NCBI GenBank assembly: GCA_002238965.1
Contig: MPNJ01000001.1
Span: 186,001-250,000 of the forward strand
Direction: 5' to 3'
DNA length: 64,000 nt
DNA from: Nitrospinae bacterium bin107
GTDB lineage: Bacteria; UBA8248
Shown here: positions 7,844-17,034 of the stretch, in pieces
Numbering within the stretch: the first letter of the stretch is position 1
Layout: the number at the start of each line of letters is the position of its first letter
Position numbers and translations under genes: made by a program
The notes under the pieces: model-generated
Told to the model about the DNA's origin: nothing
What the model saw: only the letters and a program-made list of their open reading frames with translations
Databases searched by the model: none

Positions 7844-8839
7844 ATGAACAAGCCTTCCATTGCGATAGTGACGACCGGAGGGACGATTTCATCCAAATAC
7901 GACACGCGCGGGGGCGAGAACGTACCCGCGGCGAGCGCAGAAGAGTTGATCGCGTCCGTTCCCGAACTTGAGGGTGCGGCCCAGGTGCGCGTCGTCGAGC
8001 ATTCGAACGTCACCAGCGACGTGATGGAGACGGCCACCGCCTTCGGCCTCCGCGACCGCCTGCGCGGGATACTGGCGGATGAGGAAACGGCCGGAGCCGT
8101 GGTCACCCACGGGACGGCCACGATGGAGGAGACGGCCTATCTCCTGGACCTGACACTGGGCGGGGAGAAGCCCGTCGTGATCACGGGCGCGATGCGCAAC
8201 TCCGTCGCCCGCGATGCGGACGGACCCCGGAACATCTTCTACGCCGCGAAGATAGCAGCTTCCCCCGAGGCGCGGGGCCGGGGCGTGATGGTCGCGCTGG
8301 ACGGCGAGATATTCGCCGCGCGCGACGTCATCAAGGTGCACAGTCAGCGGCCCCATGCCTTTGCGTCGAGAGACGGCGGGCCCATCGGCGTGGTTTCGGA
8401 TGAGGGCGTCTTCTTCCACTACCGCCCGGAGCGGCGTCTTCACTTCGAGGTGGACGCCGTGAAGGAAAACGTGCAGTTCCTCACCGTGACCCAGGGGGTG
8501 AACGACCTGCTCGTGCGCGCGTGCATCAAAGAGCGCGTGGACGGGGTCGTGGTGGAGGGCGTCGGCGCGGGCAACGTGAACGTGCCCTTCCACCACGCCC
8601 TGTGCGACGCACTCGATGCGGGCATCCCCGTGGTGATCGGGGTGCGCATCTTCGCCGGCGCGCCGCACCGCGCCAAGGCGCACGAGGGCTCTTTCCGCAG
8701 CCTGATAGAGCGCGGGGCGATATCGGCAGGCTATCTGAGCGGAATCAAGGCCCGGACCCTGCTGATGGTGGCGCTGGCGCACACGCAGGATTCAGGTGAG
8801 CTGCAGGAAATATTCGAGCGGGCGGGCGGACGAGCATAA
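7844..8839 (+). CDS. L-asparaginase-family protein (variant active site)
   Basis: Protein of 331 aa with the N-terminal nucleophile signature TTGGTISS (residues 10-17, catalytic Thr14) and the second signature THGTATMEETAY (88-99). Known bacterial asparaginases hydrolyse asparagine to aspartate and ammonia. There is no signal peptide, so it would act in the cytosol. The Lys of the second catalytic triad is present in RDVIKVHS. The residue after the second catalytic Thr (Asp90 in E. coli type II enzyme, which binds the substrate amino group) is Ala92 here, so the substrate may not be free asparagine. AGGGAG stands before the ATG. It lies alone between repeat-rich gaps. Confidence 0.87.
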   Translation: MNKPSIAIVTTGGTISSKYDTRGGENVPAASAEELIASVPELEGAAQVRVVEHSNVTSDVMETATAFGLRDRLRGILADEETAGAVVTHGTATMEETAYLLDLTLGGEKPVVITGAMRNSVARDADGPRNIFYAAKIAASPEARGRGVMVALDGEIFAARDVIKVHSQRPHAFASRDGGPIGVVSDEGVFFHYRPERRLHFEVDAVKENVQFLTVTQGVNDLLVRACIKERVDGVVVEGVGAGNVNVPFHHALCDALDAGIPVVIGVRIFAGAPHRAKAHEGSFRSLIERGAISAGYLSGIKARTLLMVALAHTQDSGELQEIFERAGGRA

Positions 8840-9326
8840 AGTCGGGAAATTCGCCGTCGCCTTCCCGGTCGGCAATGCCGAGTTCCTCACTCCGAATGCG
8901 CAGCCTTCCCCTCCCCGGAAAAGCCTGACCCTCCCCAGTCGGCGAACCCTCCCTCCCCAGTCGGGTTCGTCCTCCATCCTCGATCGGGTTCGACCAACGC
9001 ATTTCCTTGTAATCGGCGTCATGGTTTTTTACGCGGCGACGGGCATGCCGGAGAGGCCATCCGAAGCCCTCGTTTTTTCAGGACTGAGGACGATGCGGAT
9101 AGACGGCTGCGGTCGTACACTCAAGCAATGTGGAGTAGCTGATAATGCAAATAATAATTTCCGTAAATTTCGATAAATTCAGATAAATTCACGGGGTATT
9201 TCGATAAATTACCGACAATTTATTTTGCTGGGACATGACGCCGCAGAACCGCGACGCATGAGGATTCTGCCATGTTCCGCGCCTTCTGCGATGACGGCAA
9301 ATGCGCGGAACTGCGGGGAGTTGCGC
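8840..9326. other. Gene-free region between convergent genes, with short direct repeats
   Basis: Nothing coding recognised. From about 8905 to 8995 CTCCCCAGTCGG-type units recur, resembling 16965-17040. From 9150 to 9222 the sequence turns AT-rich, with TTTCGATAAATT twice and a shorter AGATAAATT between. At 9305-9320 GCGGAACTGCGGGGAG resembles the GCGGGG repeats at 11640-11672 and 12090-12115. Confidence 0.5.
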
Positions 9327-9782
9327 CTAGGAGACGCTCATCTTCCGCCCGCTCTCGTACCACTCCGGACCGGGCTGTTCGGGAGGATCGTCATAGCGCT
9401 TGATCTCGAGTTCGACGTTGTCGGGATCGTAGAAATAGGTGGCGTAGCCTACGCCGAAAGCGCCCAGGTTCTTCTCCTCGCCCCGGTGAGGTTCCCGGCC
9501 GCTCTCTCGTAAACGATTGATTACATTGTTGTATTCGGCATCGTCCATGCAAAACGCGAGATGGTCCATCCCGCCTTTCACCTCGACGTCATCGGACACG
9601 AAATCATCGGCGTGAAACAGGACGAGAATGTCCTCCCCCACACGGAAGACGACCTGATCGATCTCCCCATTGTGGATGAGCCGGCGTCCGACGGGCTTGA
9701 AGCCCATCACGTCTCGGTAGAACGCGATGGATTTATCGAGATTCGTGACGCGCAGGGCGACGTGTTCGATCATTCGTTTCAT
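9327..9782 (-). CDS. VOC-family protein (glyoxalase I / extradiol dioxygenase type)
   Basis: A 151-residue metal-binding VOC protein. The first module opens MIEHVALRVTNLDKSIAFYRD with the metal His in HVAL. The second has HLAFCMDDAEYN with the second His. The terminal acidic ligand lies in YFYDPDNVELEIKRY. All the usual ligand positions can be accounted for, so it is probably catalytic, unlike the member at 3573. Start: GGAGG seven bases before ATG. It ends a minus-strand run with the 2Fe-2S protein (28-base gap). Substrate unknown. Confidence 0.86.
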   Translation of the reverse strand: MKRMIEHVALRVTNLDKSIAFYRDVMGFKPVGRRLIHNGEIDQVVFRVGEDILVLFHADDFVSDDVEVKGGMDHLAFCMDDAEYNNVINRLRESGREPHRGEEKNLGAFGVGYATYFYDPDNVELEIKRYDDPPEQPGPEWYESGRKMSVS

Positions 9783-9810
9783 GGCGGCCTCCTTTACCGG
9801 AGGTGAGGGA

Positions 9811-10332
9811 TCAGTCGTCGTAGGCCTTCACCGTGGGAACCGTAATGGGGGATTCGGGTTCGGTTCTGCCCTCGGCCACGGCGCGAATCGCCGCGATGAT
9901 CTGGCGATACCCCGTGCAGCGGCAGAGGTTTCCGGTGAGCCAGTGCTGAATCTCGGACTCTGAGGGGTCGGGGTTTTCATCGAGCAGCTTTTTGGCCGAG
10001 ATGATCATCCCCGGCGTGCAATAGCCGCACTGCGTGGCGCCGTAGGAAGCGAATGCGGCTTGTAAGGGATGCAAGTCCTCGAGGCCGCCGAGGCCTTCTA
10101 TGGTCTCGACGTTCGCGCCGTCGGCGCGCACCGCCAGGACGAGGCAGGCACTGATGAGATCCCCATCCATGATGATCGAGCAGGACCCGCACGCGCCCTG
10201 ATCGCAGGCGCGCTTGGTGCCCATCATGTCCAAATCCTCGCGGATGAGATCCACCAGATAGCGGTTAACGGGAACCATCACCTCGACGGGCTCTCCGTTG
10301 AGAACGAAGGATATCATCTTTTTTTCAGACAT
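9811..10332 (-). CDS. (2Fe-2S)-binding small subunit, molybdenum hydroxylase type (CoxS/XdhC-like), orphan
   Basis: A 173-residue electron-transfer subunit of the xanthine dehydrogenase / CO dehydrogenase family. The plant-type ferredoxin domain binds one cluster through CDQGACGSCSIIMDG and a following Cys (about residues 40-70). The helical domain binds the second through CGYCTPGM and CRCTGYRQI. These subunits normally pass electrons from a molybdopterin large subunit to a flavin subunit. Neither partner is encoded here: the neighbours are a VOC protein and a luciferase-like monooxygenase. Either the partners are elsewhere or this gene serves a different oxidoreductase. All eight cluster Cys appear intact, so it is not obviously decayed. 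Confidence 0.9.
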   Translation of the reverse strand: MSEKKMISFVLNGEPVEVMVPVNRYLVDLIREDLDMMGTKRACDQGACGSCSIIMDGDLISACLVLAVRADGANVETIEGLGGLEDLHPLQAAFASYGATQCGYCTPGMIISAKKLLDENPDPSESEIQHWLTGNLCRCTGYRQIIAAIRAVAEGRTEPESPITVPTVKAYDD

Positions 10333-10520
10333 TTCGATCCCCCACTTTTTGCGGTCATGCGCTGTTTTTTGGTGACCTCAATATACCACGTTTCACCCGT
10401 CTATGCACGAGGGATAATCACGGCCCAAAGCTTGAGTCCGAAGCCTGCGGGGCCATGACATACTGAGGAGCCAGGCTTCACCGCCCGTGAATTCCCCCCC
10501 GTCGGCAAAACGGAAATCCC

Positions 10521-11534
10521 TCAGATCTTCCTGAGCTCCGGGATGAGTTCGTCCGAGATCATCCGCATGCTGTGAAGCGCCGTGGAAAGCGGCATTCCCG
10601 CCCAGTGCGTACGGATGATGAGATGGCTCATGCCCACCTCCTCCCAGTAGGGGCGAAGCTGCTCGTAGCACTCCTCGGGCGAGCCGATGATGAAGCGATC
10701 TTTCAGCAAATCGTCGAATTCCTGATCGAAGCTCTCATCATCCGGCATGGCGTCGTCCTGTCCCCACTTGGCGTAATCCTGGTACTTGCCGAACAGATAC
10801 GGCCCCGCCATCTCGAGGGCGGTCTTTCTGTCGCGGCTGCAGAAAATCTCCTTCATGCAGGGGAAATCCGCCGGGAACGGCTTGCCGCAGCGGTCCAGTT
10901 CCGCGCGGTAGAGCGTCATCTGCCGCTTGATGGTCGCCGTGGTCGAATGCGGGTTGATGAACCAGTTGTCGCCGATGCGCGCGGCGCGCTCGATGGCCTT
11001 GTCATTATTGGCCGCCACCCATATCGGCGGGTAGGGCTTCTGCACGGGGCGGATGTTCATGCGCACGCCGTCGAGCTTGCAGATCTCATCCTCCCAGGTC
11101 ACCTCTTCCTCCGTCCAGAGGCGTTTCACGAGTTCGAGACACTCCTCGAAGCGGCGCACGCGCTGTCCCTTCGGCACCTGGAAGGCATCGAACTCCGCCT
11201 TGCGGTAGCCCAGCCCGATCCCGAACACGAAGTTCCCCCGGCAGAGCACGTCCATCGTCGCCACCGTCTCGGCCACGTAGACCGGGTTGTGCAGGTTGAT
11301 GAGCAGGATGCCGAGCCCGAGCGTCATCTCGCCCGCTTCGGCCTGCAGGCGCGCGAGGAACGGCACTATCTGGAGCTGCTTGTTGTCGCCCTCGTTCAGG
11401 TAGTGCTGCCCGGTGAAGAGCGAGTCCCAGCCCTTGTCGCGCGCGAGGCGCACCATGGCGTACTGCTCGTCCAGGGCGCTGACCATGTCGGTTTCCAGGT
11501 GCTGCTGGTTGGTGATGAAGAGCCCTACTTTCAT
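10521..11534 (-). CDS. LLM-class flavin-dependent oxidoreductase
   Basis: Luciferase-like monooxygenase of 337 aa with a TIM-barrel fold that uses reduced FMN or F420. It begins MKVGLFITNQQ and contains RLARDKGWDSLFTGQHYL, typical of the alkanal/F420-dependent group, then LGLGILLINLHNPVYVAETVATMD and FVFGIGLGYRKAEFDAF. A later substrate-loop motif is PPIWVAANNDKAIERAARIGD. The start at 11534 has AGGGAA upstream; the longer frame has no ribosome site. The orphan 2Fe-2S gene follows 188 bases downstream on the same strand, so functional pairing is possible but unproven. Confidence 0.88.
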   Translation of the reverse strand: MKVGLFITNQQHLETDMVSALDEQYAMVRLARDKGWDSLFTGQHYLNEGDNKQLQIVPFLARLQAEAGEMTLGLGILLINLHNPVYVAETVATMDVLCRGNFVFGIGLGYRKAEFDAFQVPKGQRVRRFEECLELVKRLWTEEEVTWEDEICKLDGVRMNIRPVQKPYPPIWVAANNDKAIERAARIGDNWFINPHSTTATIKRQMTLYRAELDRCGKPFPADFPCMKEIFCSRDRKTALEMAGPYLFGKYQDYAKWGQDDAMPDDESFDQEFDDLLKDRFIIGSPEECYEQLRPYWEEVGMSHLIIRTHWAGMPLSTALHSMRMISDELIPELRKI

Positions 11535-12166
11535 GTCGCGTTCCCTATATATAAGTGGATGGTTGGGGGCCACCATACCGCAAGGTCCTTCATATTTCTA
11601 TGCTGGGGAGTCTTTACTGCATGATGGAAGGGGGAGAGGGGAACTGCGGGGAGCTGCGGGGAAATGCGGGGTGCAAAAAAACTTTTTTTGTTCGATAATT
11701 TTCGAAAAATTATTCATCTTCTGCCTGAATCCATTCTCATAACCGACTGAAATAATATCGGTTACTCCTTCGATATCCTTTCCGTTCGCTGTCAGGTATT
11801 TATCGAAAAACCCCGTGAATTTATCTATATATACGGAAAATATAATTATTTGCATATTCATTGTGAGCGCCGAACCCATGACTACCCCTCCCCTGCTCAT
11901 GGTGATGAAACCCGAGAGAGAACCGGGGCCGAACCAGGCCAACGCGGTAGAAAACGCCGTCATCATTTTCGCCCCTGCACCTGATTCCATGATTACCCCA
12001 CTACCGTCAGTTCAATACCAACTCATGCGGGAGAAATCGTTTTCCCGCGACGCGCGCACGATAGCGGAATGCAAGGTTTCAGGGAGTACGGCAATTGCGG
12101 GGAAATGCGGGGTAAGGTCGAGCGAGTGAAAATGTGGGGTACACACCGCAGCAACTTATACAAATT
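11535..12166. other. Gene-free or unrecognised region flanked by GCGGGG repeats
   Basis: An AT-richer block (about 11670-12000) is bracketed by GAGCTGCGGGGAAATGCGGGG (about 11650) and AATTGCGGGGAAATGCGGGG (about 12094), which are direct repeats. Frames of 130 codons (11598-11990, minus) and 104 codons (11815-12129, plus) overlap each other. Neither resembles a family I know, neither has a clear ribosome site, and the minus one runs into the repeat. I do not call a gene. Confidence 0.45.
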
Positions 12167-13069
12167 TTATTGGCTGGTAGAAATGCGAGGCTCATAATCG
12201 AGTTGGGGTGCATCCGCGAGTTGCTTCAGCAAGTCGTCGTTGAACAAAGGCGAATTCGGGTCCCATTCAATACGAGGTGTTACGTTGCGCGTGGCAAAAA
12301 TAGGCGCCGCAAATACAAATCGCTCGTCATACCGGTTATAAATCGTTTCGAAGAATCGTTCGAAGCGTAAACGACTATCCTTTGGCGGGAATGTGTCGAG
12401 TAATTTCCCGGTATTCGGGCCGCTCGTTTCCACCAAAGCGAGGCTGACCGCTTCGTATTTGCTGATTGAATCACGCAAGTCAGCGCGTCCTTCTAGTTGT
12501 TTGAATGCTTCGTGATAGCGGACGATTCCGTCCACCGGATTTCCGTCTTGATGGAGTGCAACGTCGTTGACACCGAGCGCAGGGTCGCTACCGGCGCGGT
12601 GCGCCCGAAGTATTGAGAAGAATCCGATCACGAGTGCAGCGTAGGTCATGTGCAAGTTTGTGCACTCACCAACCGCCTCCTCCATTCGGTTGGTAAGATT
12701 GCGATACGCCTTGCCGGTGGTTTTGCATGAGATAGCAATAACGGGGCCAATGCCCGGTTTTTCCACGACTACGTCTACATCTTTGGTCTTCAGTCCACCT
12801 AATACAGTCGCCTCTTTACCGCTCGCCGCATTCGGATCGAAGTGCAACTCCTTTTTTACGACCTTGAACGGCGGACGTGGTTTTATCTCATCGGGTTGAA
12901 ACCCACCTTCAATGACCAGACGACAGGCGATATACCAATGGATTGGCTTGACGATGTGTTGACTTTGCGTTTTCTCTTTGGATGTGGCGAGATGATGGAA
13001 AGTTTCTTTGGCTCCGAGCCAATGACAGACTTGCCAATCTTTCTTCGTGAAATCTTCAAGCCGCTTCAT
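12167..13069 (-). CDS. Putative type II restriction endonuclease
   Basis: A 300-residue protein directly behind a DNA methyltransferase gene, whose end it overlaps by 14 bases. This is the classical coupled layout of a type II restriction-modification system. It has a plausible PD-(D/E)xK-type core: an Asp pair in KTKDVDVVVEK (about residues 97-99) followed about 15 residues later by AISCKTTGK (catalytic Lys116, with Ser in the usual Glu/Asp slot). The start at 13069 has GGAGG five bases upstream. It would cut unmethylated foreign DNA in the cytosol; the recognition sequence cannot be read from sequence. Base composition is clearly AT-richer than the flanks, consistent with horizontal transfer. 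Nuclease identity rests mostly on context. Confidence 0.7.
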   Translation of the reverse strand: MKRLEDFTKKDWQVCHWLGAKETFHHLATSKEKTQSQHIVKPIHWYIACRLVIEGGFQPDEIKPRPPFKVVKKELHFDPNAASGKEATVLGGLKTKDVDVVVEKPGIGPVIAISCKTTGKAYRNLTNRMEEAVGECTNLHMTYAALVIGFFSILRAHRAGSDPALGVNDVALHQDGNPVDGIVRYHEAFKQLEGRADLRDSISKYEAVSLALVETSGPNTGKLLDTFPPKDSRLRFERFFETIYNRYDERFVFAAPIFATRNVTPRIEWDPNSPLFNDDLLKQLADAPQLDYEPRISTSQ

Positions 13070-14558
13070 AATGCCTCCAGGCCTGAAGCGCTGTGATGCC
13101 GTCTTGAGCAATCTTTTTCACATCCTCTGAAAGCACAATTTCGGATGGGACCAGGATATTACCCGCTTCTCGCGGCTCCAACTTTAACATGCCTCCGCCT
13201 AACGGATGGCCTTCGATTTCGCAGCTAAACTGGAAGACTCCCGATCGAAGCGCCTTATGAATTCGTGACAAATTTGCTTTGTCCTTCAGTAGTACTGCAA
13301 GTAGTGAATTCGTGCACGCGCAACGCGCCGCATTCTGCACAAAGGAGACCCGTCGGCCGGACATATAAGTAAGGAAAAAATCGGGAATCTTGACGTCTGG
13401 GACTACATACCAGGGATTTCGTGTTCGACATTTGTATGCTTTAGCGGCTTTCATAGCTTGCGAAGTTCGCAGGTAATCCAGTACTGATTTGGGGAGTCTT
13501 TGTTCTTTTCTCAGGCGCAACAGTAGCGTTTTCTGATCCTCTCGGAGCCAGCGGCTGACTGTGGACGGATTAACCTGCACAGGCGGTAAAGAACGTGAGT
13601 TACGCACAGTTGTTTGCAAACAATCGTTCGGGATATGAAGTCTCTTGACCTCGGATGGACGCAAGTGAAAAAAGTCGTTCGCTCCCGAAACATAGCCGAT
13701 GTTCACTTGCGCAAATTCACGAAATCGTAAGCTGTTCTCGTCTGAAGCGAGTCGTTCGTAGAGATTCCGGGCCCCGGCGGGCAACAGAAAGGGTCGTAGG
13801 CGCTTGTTCCATGAGTTACGCCAAGTTTCAACACATACATCCGTTGTTTCGGTTGGCGGCATTTCATGGAAAGTAAACCGTTCCAGAGCACTCAGTTTAA
13901 TATGGGCAGTGGAGCCACCCTTGCCGTCAGCGTAGAGAAGCCAGCAGTCTTCCGATAGTTCCGGGAAAAGCTTTTTTCTAACCGCGACGATTTGCAGGTG
14001 GTCGAAACGTTCCGTCAGATATTCGATCAGCGGAGCGCTGTACGGCGCATGTCCGATCTCGGCCGGAACAACGAAGGCCATGCGTCCGCCACGATGCAGG
14101 AGGTGGGCCGTTACTATCAGGAAAAGCGGCCAGGAAGAGGTGAGTTTTGAGAAAGTGGCCCCAAGCTCGGCGCAAAGAGCGATGGCCCTTTGACGTTGAA
14201 CGCCTTTGAATCGCTGATAGCGGATGAAGGGGGGATTCCCGGCGGCGCATTCGAAACGCTCTCCGGCGTTGCTCGCCCACTCAAAAAAATCACTCTCGTG
14301 AACCATCGCATGAGGCGCGCGATGCATGGCAGTGGAAGTGGCAAATGTATCTAGTTCGATACCGACACTATTGGGATGGCCGGCAATAAAGCGTCCATCC
14401 CCGCAAGATGGATCCAAAAGGCGATCTTCGGGACTCCTGACAGCCCAACTAAGCAGACTACGTACTACCGGATCAGGGGTATAGTAAGCCCCTTTCTCTT
14501 TTGCGCCATTGGCATCGCTGGAGAGATATCCATTATACCCGTTGTCACCCGTGCTCAT
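13056..14558 (-). CDS. Gamma-class DNA adenine/cytosine-N methyltransferase (type II R-M)
   Basis: A 500-residue SAM-dependent DNA methyltransferase of the TaqI-like gamma order. Motif X is KGAYYTPDPVVRSLLSWAV (22-40), motif I LLDPSCGDGRFI (47-58) binds SAM, and catalytic motif IV is AAGNPPFIRY (NPPF at 108-111). The NPPF variant is typical of N6-adenine enzymes. About 350 residues follow, probably the target-recognition domain. It protects host DNA from the endonuclease encoded immediately downstream. AAGGGA precedes the ATG. The ends of the two genes overlap, implying translational coupling with modification made first. Confidence 0.93.
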   Translation of the reverse strand: MSTGDNGYNGYLSSDANGAKEKGAYYTPDPVVRSLLSWAVRSPEDRLLDPSCGDGRFIAGHPNSVGIELDTFATSTAMHRAPHAMVHESDFFEWASNAGERFECAAGNPPFIRYQRFKGVQRQRAIALCAELGATFSKLTSSWPLFLIVTAHLLHRGGRMAFVVPAEIGHAPYSAPLIEYLTERFDHLQIVAVRKKLFPELSEDCWLLYADGKGGSTAHIKLSALERFTFHEMPPTETTDVCVETWRNSWNKRLRPFLLPAGARNLYERLASDENSLRFREFAQVNIGYVSGANDFFHLRPSEVKRLHIPNDCLQTTVRNSRSLPPVQVNPSTVSRWLREDQKTLLLRLRKEQRLPKSVLDYLRTSQAMKAAKAYKCRTRNPWYVVPDVKIPDFFLTYMSGRRVSFVQNAARCACTNSLLAVLLKDKANLSRIHKALRSGVFQFSCEIEGHPLGGGMLKLEPREAGNILVPSEIVLSEDVKKIAQDGITALQAWRHYEAA

Positions 14559-15125
14559 TTAGCCATTCCCTTCCGCATTGTTTATTGCACCTGTTAAACA
14601 CTGCGGCCATTCGTCAAGTAGTCCAAATACTCACGATAGAGACCATGCACCTTTGTTTCCGCCTCCGACTCGCGTTCTTGACTATCCGTCTGCTGTTGAT
14701 CGACTTCGCGTTTCACGTCCTTCGGACGCATTCATTGCGATGGGTTTAGCATCAGAACCACTTGGAGCGCTTCATGATGCTTTTTTATCGCTCGGGGTCT
14801 CGTTCGGGCGTGGAGTAGTTCAATTCACCCATACTAATGGGCATTTGTCTTTCCGTCAAGCGCTTTCGTGATATTATCGCCCTTTCGTTATTGTTACACA
14901 ATCCTCCTCACCCCTGGATTCACCACTTTTTTGTGGGCGCGATACGGCTTTTCATCCGCCTTCGGTGAAGTCAGGATGCCGACAGAAAAGAAAGATTAAG
15001 GCCATCCCCTGGATTCCGGCATGCGCCGGAATAGCAAGGCTGGGAGTCAATTTCATGCGAGGAGGAAAATATCCCTTTAGAGCGAATGCTCCTCGCTAGA
15101 CGATGAGATAGAGTATCAAAAAGCC
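14559..15125. other. Intergenic gap inside the defence island
   Basis: No protein-like frame. The only structure noticed is a GGATTCCGGCATGCGCCGGAAT repeat unit at 15009-15036, of the family also at 4190 and 32179. The minus-strand methyltransferase promoter must lie at the left end, but no convincing -10/-35 pair was found. Confidence 0.4.
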
Positions 15126-16796
15126 TTAAGATGGAATTCCTTTGCGATTCGGATTTGAAAACCACTGCTTAATCTCTGCGAGGAATAACCACACGTCATC
15201 AATTCCAGGGCGGAGGTAAGAGTTTTTCACGTGGTCCTCTCCCATTTTCTGAAAAACGTCGACAAGCCAAGTTGGTCCATGTCCAGTGGCTTGCAAGTCC
15301 GGAAGCCAAGATTCCAACTCTCCCTCTCTTACGATGAACAAACCGTATTCACCTAATCGTTCACAAAGATTGGTGGCGGCTTCTTTGTCGTTTTCATCAA
15401 GAAGCTCAAGCCCCCCTTCAAGCTTCATATCCTTACGAGTAGCATCAAATTTTATTTTCACATTGCTCCTCAAAGCAGCTAGTGAGTTTCGCTCTAGTTC
15501 GGGCACAAAACCTCCTTCCAGAAATGCTTTCCAGTTTTGTCCACCATCTTTAAAGATATCAATGTCGACGATGGCAGCCGCAGGTATTCCAAGATTTCTA
15601 AGTGGCTTCAGTATAGTTTGAACAGTTTGCTTGTTCTGGGCATTCAAAAATAAGCAATTTGGAATACCCCATTCAGGTTTGAATCTCAGAAGCCGCTCGT
15701 TCACTTCTTGGTAGAATGCTCTATCAGCATCACCCTCGGTGACGATTACAAACTCATAGAAAAGCCCGCTCAGTACACCGGTCGATCTCAACAGCGGATT
15801 TCGCATTAGCGTGAGTAGTTCTTCACTAGCCAACAAGCGTGCAGTCGCCACATTGTCACGGTATGTAAGCCGCACGATGTTTATCGGAGCGCCAGATTGA
15901 ACACAGCCCATAACGAAGTTTGGGCTGTGGGTAGAAACGAAAAGCCGTTTTTCAGATCCAGAACCCGATAGCGCTATTTCTTTCCCCAAATTAAATGACA
16001 ATGCAGGATGCAGAAAAGCTTCAGGTTCATCGATTAGAAGGATAGCGGGGTCACCAGCTACGATTTCTGTGATGATCCCGGAGAATGCTTTTACACCATC
16101 ACTCGCATATTGAATCAACTGGGCGGCATTATGGAACTTGACTGATTCGTCGTCGATTCCTTTTTCTTGTGAAACGGAAGTAGGCTCATTCGGGGAGAGG
16201 CGGAGACGTAACCGTCCTAAATTCGTTGGATCAATAACCAAAAATTCACCGAACGCATCGTGGACAATTCGACGTACTATCTCTCTCTTTTGGTTGTCAT
16301 GAAACAGTGTTTGAAAACTTGTTAGTGGACTCTCTTGCAGATCTCCTGCTGATTGCTCGTTTATTAAGCTGATACGATTTTGCCCATCAAGTATTAGTGT
16401 GTTGTACGCGAGATACCAAGGGCAGAAATATTCTGCTTGAGCGTTTGTTTTGAGAAAACTATCAATCAATTGCTGTTTAGGTACTTGATGGCGTTGCCCT
16501 TGTTTACCTACAATTAACTGTTCAGGCTGAATTGTCTCATGCGCGTTTGGACGTAAAGTCACGCGTTGAATCCGTTGCTCGGCATATTCTCTAGAAAAAG
16601 ATTCGAATTCGATCTGATCGACGAGAATATTAGAAACATTCCTCTGACCTGTAGTGCAAAATTGGTAAATCTCCGAGAGGATTTTACTTTTGCCAGAGTT
16701 ATTTGGGCCAACGAATACAGTAACTGGAGTTGTTTGAATCGTTTCTGGCGAAAGGTCTAGAGCCCGGCCGAATTTCAGAGATAGTGTCTTGAACAT
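15126..16796 (-). CDS. OLD-family ATP-dependent nuclease (AAA ATPase + TOPRIM)
   Basis: A 556-residue protein with an N-terminal ABC/SMC-like ATPase: Walker A GPNNSGKS (30-37), Walker B LLIDEPEAFLHP (253-264) and switch STHSP (288-292). A C-terminal TOPRIM domain follows, with the metal Glu in VTEGDADRAFY (Glu354) and the DxD in IVDIDIF (Asp411/Asp413). This is the overcoming-lysogenization-defect architecture, used in anti-phage nucleases such as phage P2 OLD and GajA. No UvrD-like GajB partner is next to it, so it is either a solitary (class 1) OLD or part of an unusual system with the adjacent restriction-modification genes. Codon use is AT-rich compared with nearly all the rest of the window, suggesting acquisition. 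Confidence 0.87.
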   Translation of the reverse strand: MFKTLSLKFGRALDLSPETIQTTPVTVFVGPNNSGKSKILSEIYQFCTTGQRNVSNILVDQIEFESFSREYAEQRIQRVTLRPNAHETIQPEQLIVGKQGQRHQVPKQQLIDSFLKTNAQAEYFCPWYLAYNTLILDGQNRISLINEQSAGDLQESPLTSFQTLFHDNQKREIVRRIVHDAFGEFLVIDPTNLGRLRLRLSPNEPTSVSQEKGIDDESVKFHNAAQLIQYASDGVKAFSGIITEIVAGDPAILLIDEPEAFLHPALSFNLGKEIALSGSGSEKRLFVSTHSPNFVMGCVQSGAPINIVRLTYRDNVATARLLASEELLTLMRNPLLRSTGVLSGLFYEFVIVTEGDADRAFYQEVNERLLRFKPEWGIPNCLFLNAQNKQTVQTILKPLRNLGIPAAAIVDIDIFKDGGQNWKAFLEGGFVPELERNSLAALRSNVKIKFDATRKDMKLEGGLELLDENDKEAATNLCERLGEYGLFIVREGELESWLPDLQATGHGPTWLVDVFQKMGEDHVKNSYLRPGIDDVWLFLAEIKQWFSNPNRKGIPS

Positions 16797-17034
16797 TGCG
16801 AAGCATACTTTCTGGGCGGAAATTACAGAGACTTGATTTATTCTAAAAATAACTTATCTAGTTGATTCAGAAACTTAAGGTGTCTGCCACTTAGCGATGA
16901 ACTCGCTCGGCGTTTCTAAAAAAAGCTCACCCGTTCACATTTTACCAACATACCGACCCTATCCTTCCCCGGCAAGCACAACCCTTCCCTCCTCGGTCGG
17001 GTAATCGAACTCCCCCTCCTCAGGGAAGTCCGAC

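Noticed and set aside
10572-11624. 350-codon plus-strand frame opposite the LLM oxidoreductase
   Set aside because: Reads as the antisense of a well-conserved gene; no family features.
11598-12129. Two overlapping opposite-strand frames (130 and 104 codons)
   Set aside because: They overlap each other, lack ribosome sites, read partly through GCGGGG repeats and resemble no known family.
15126-16796. Gabija system (GajA)
   Set aside because: The OLD-type protein fits GajA architecture, but no UvrD-like GajB helicase gene is adjacent; only R-M genes are.
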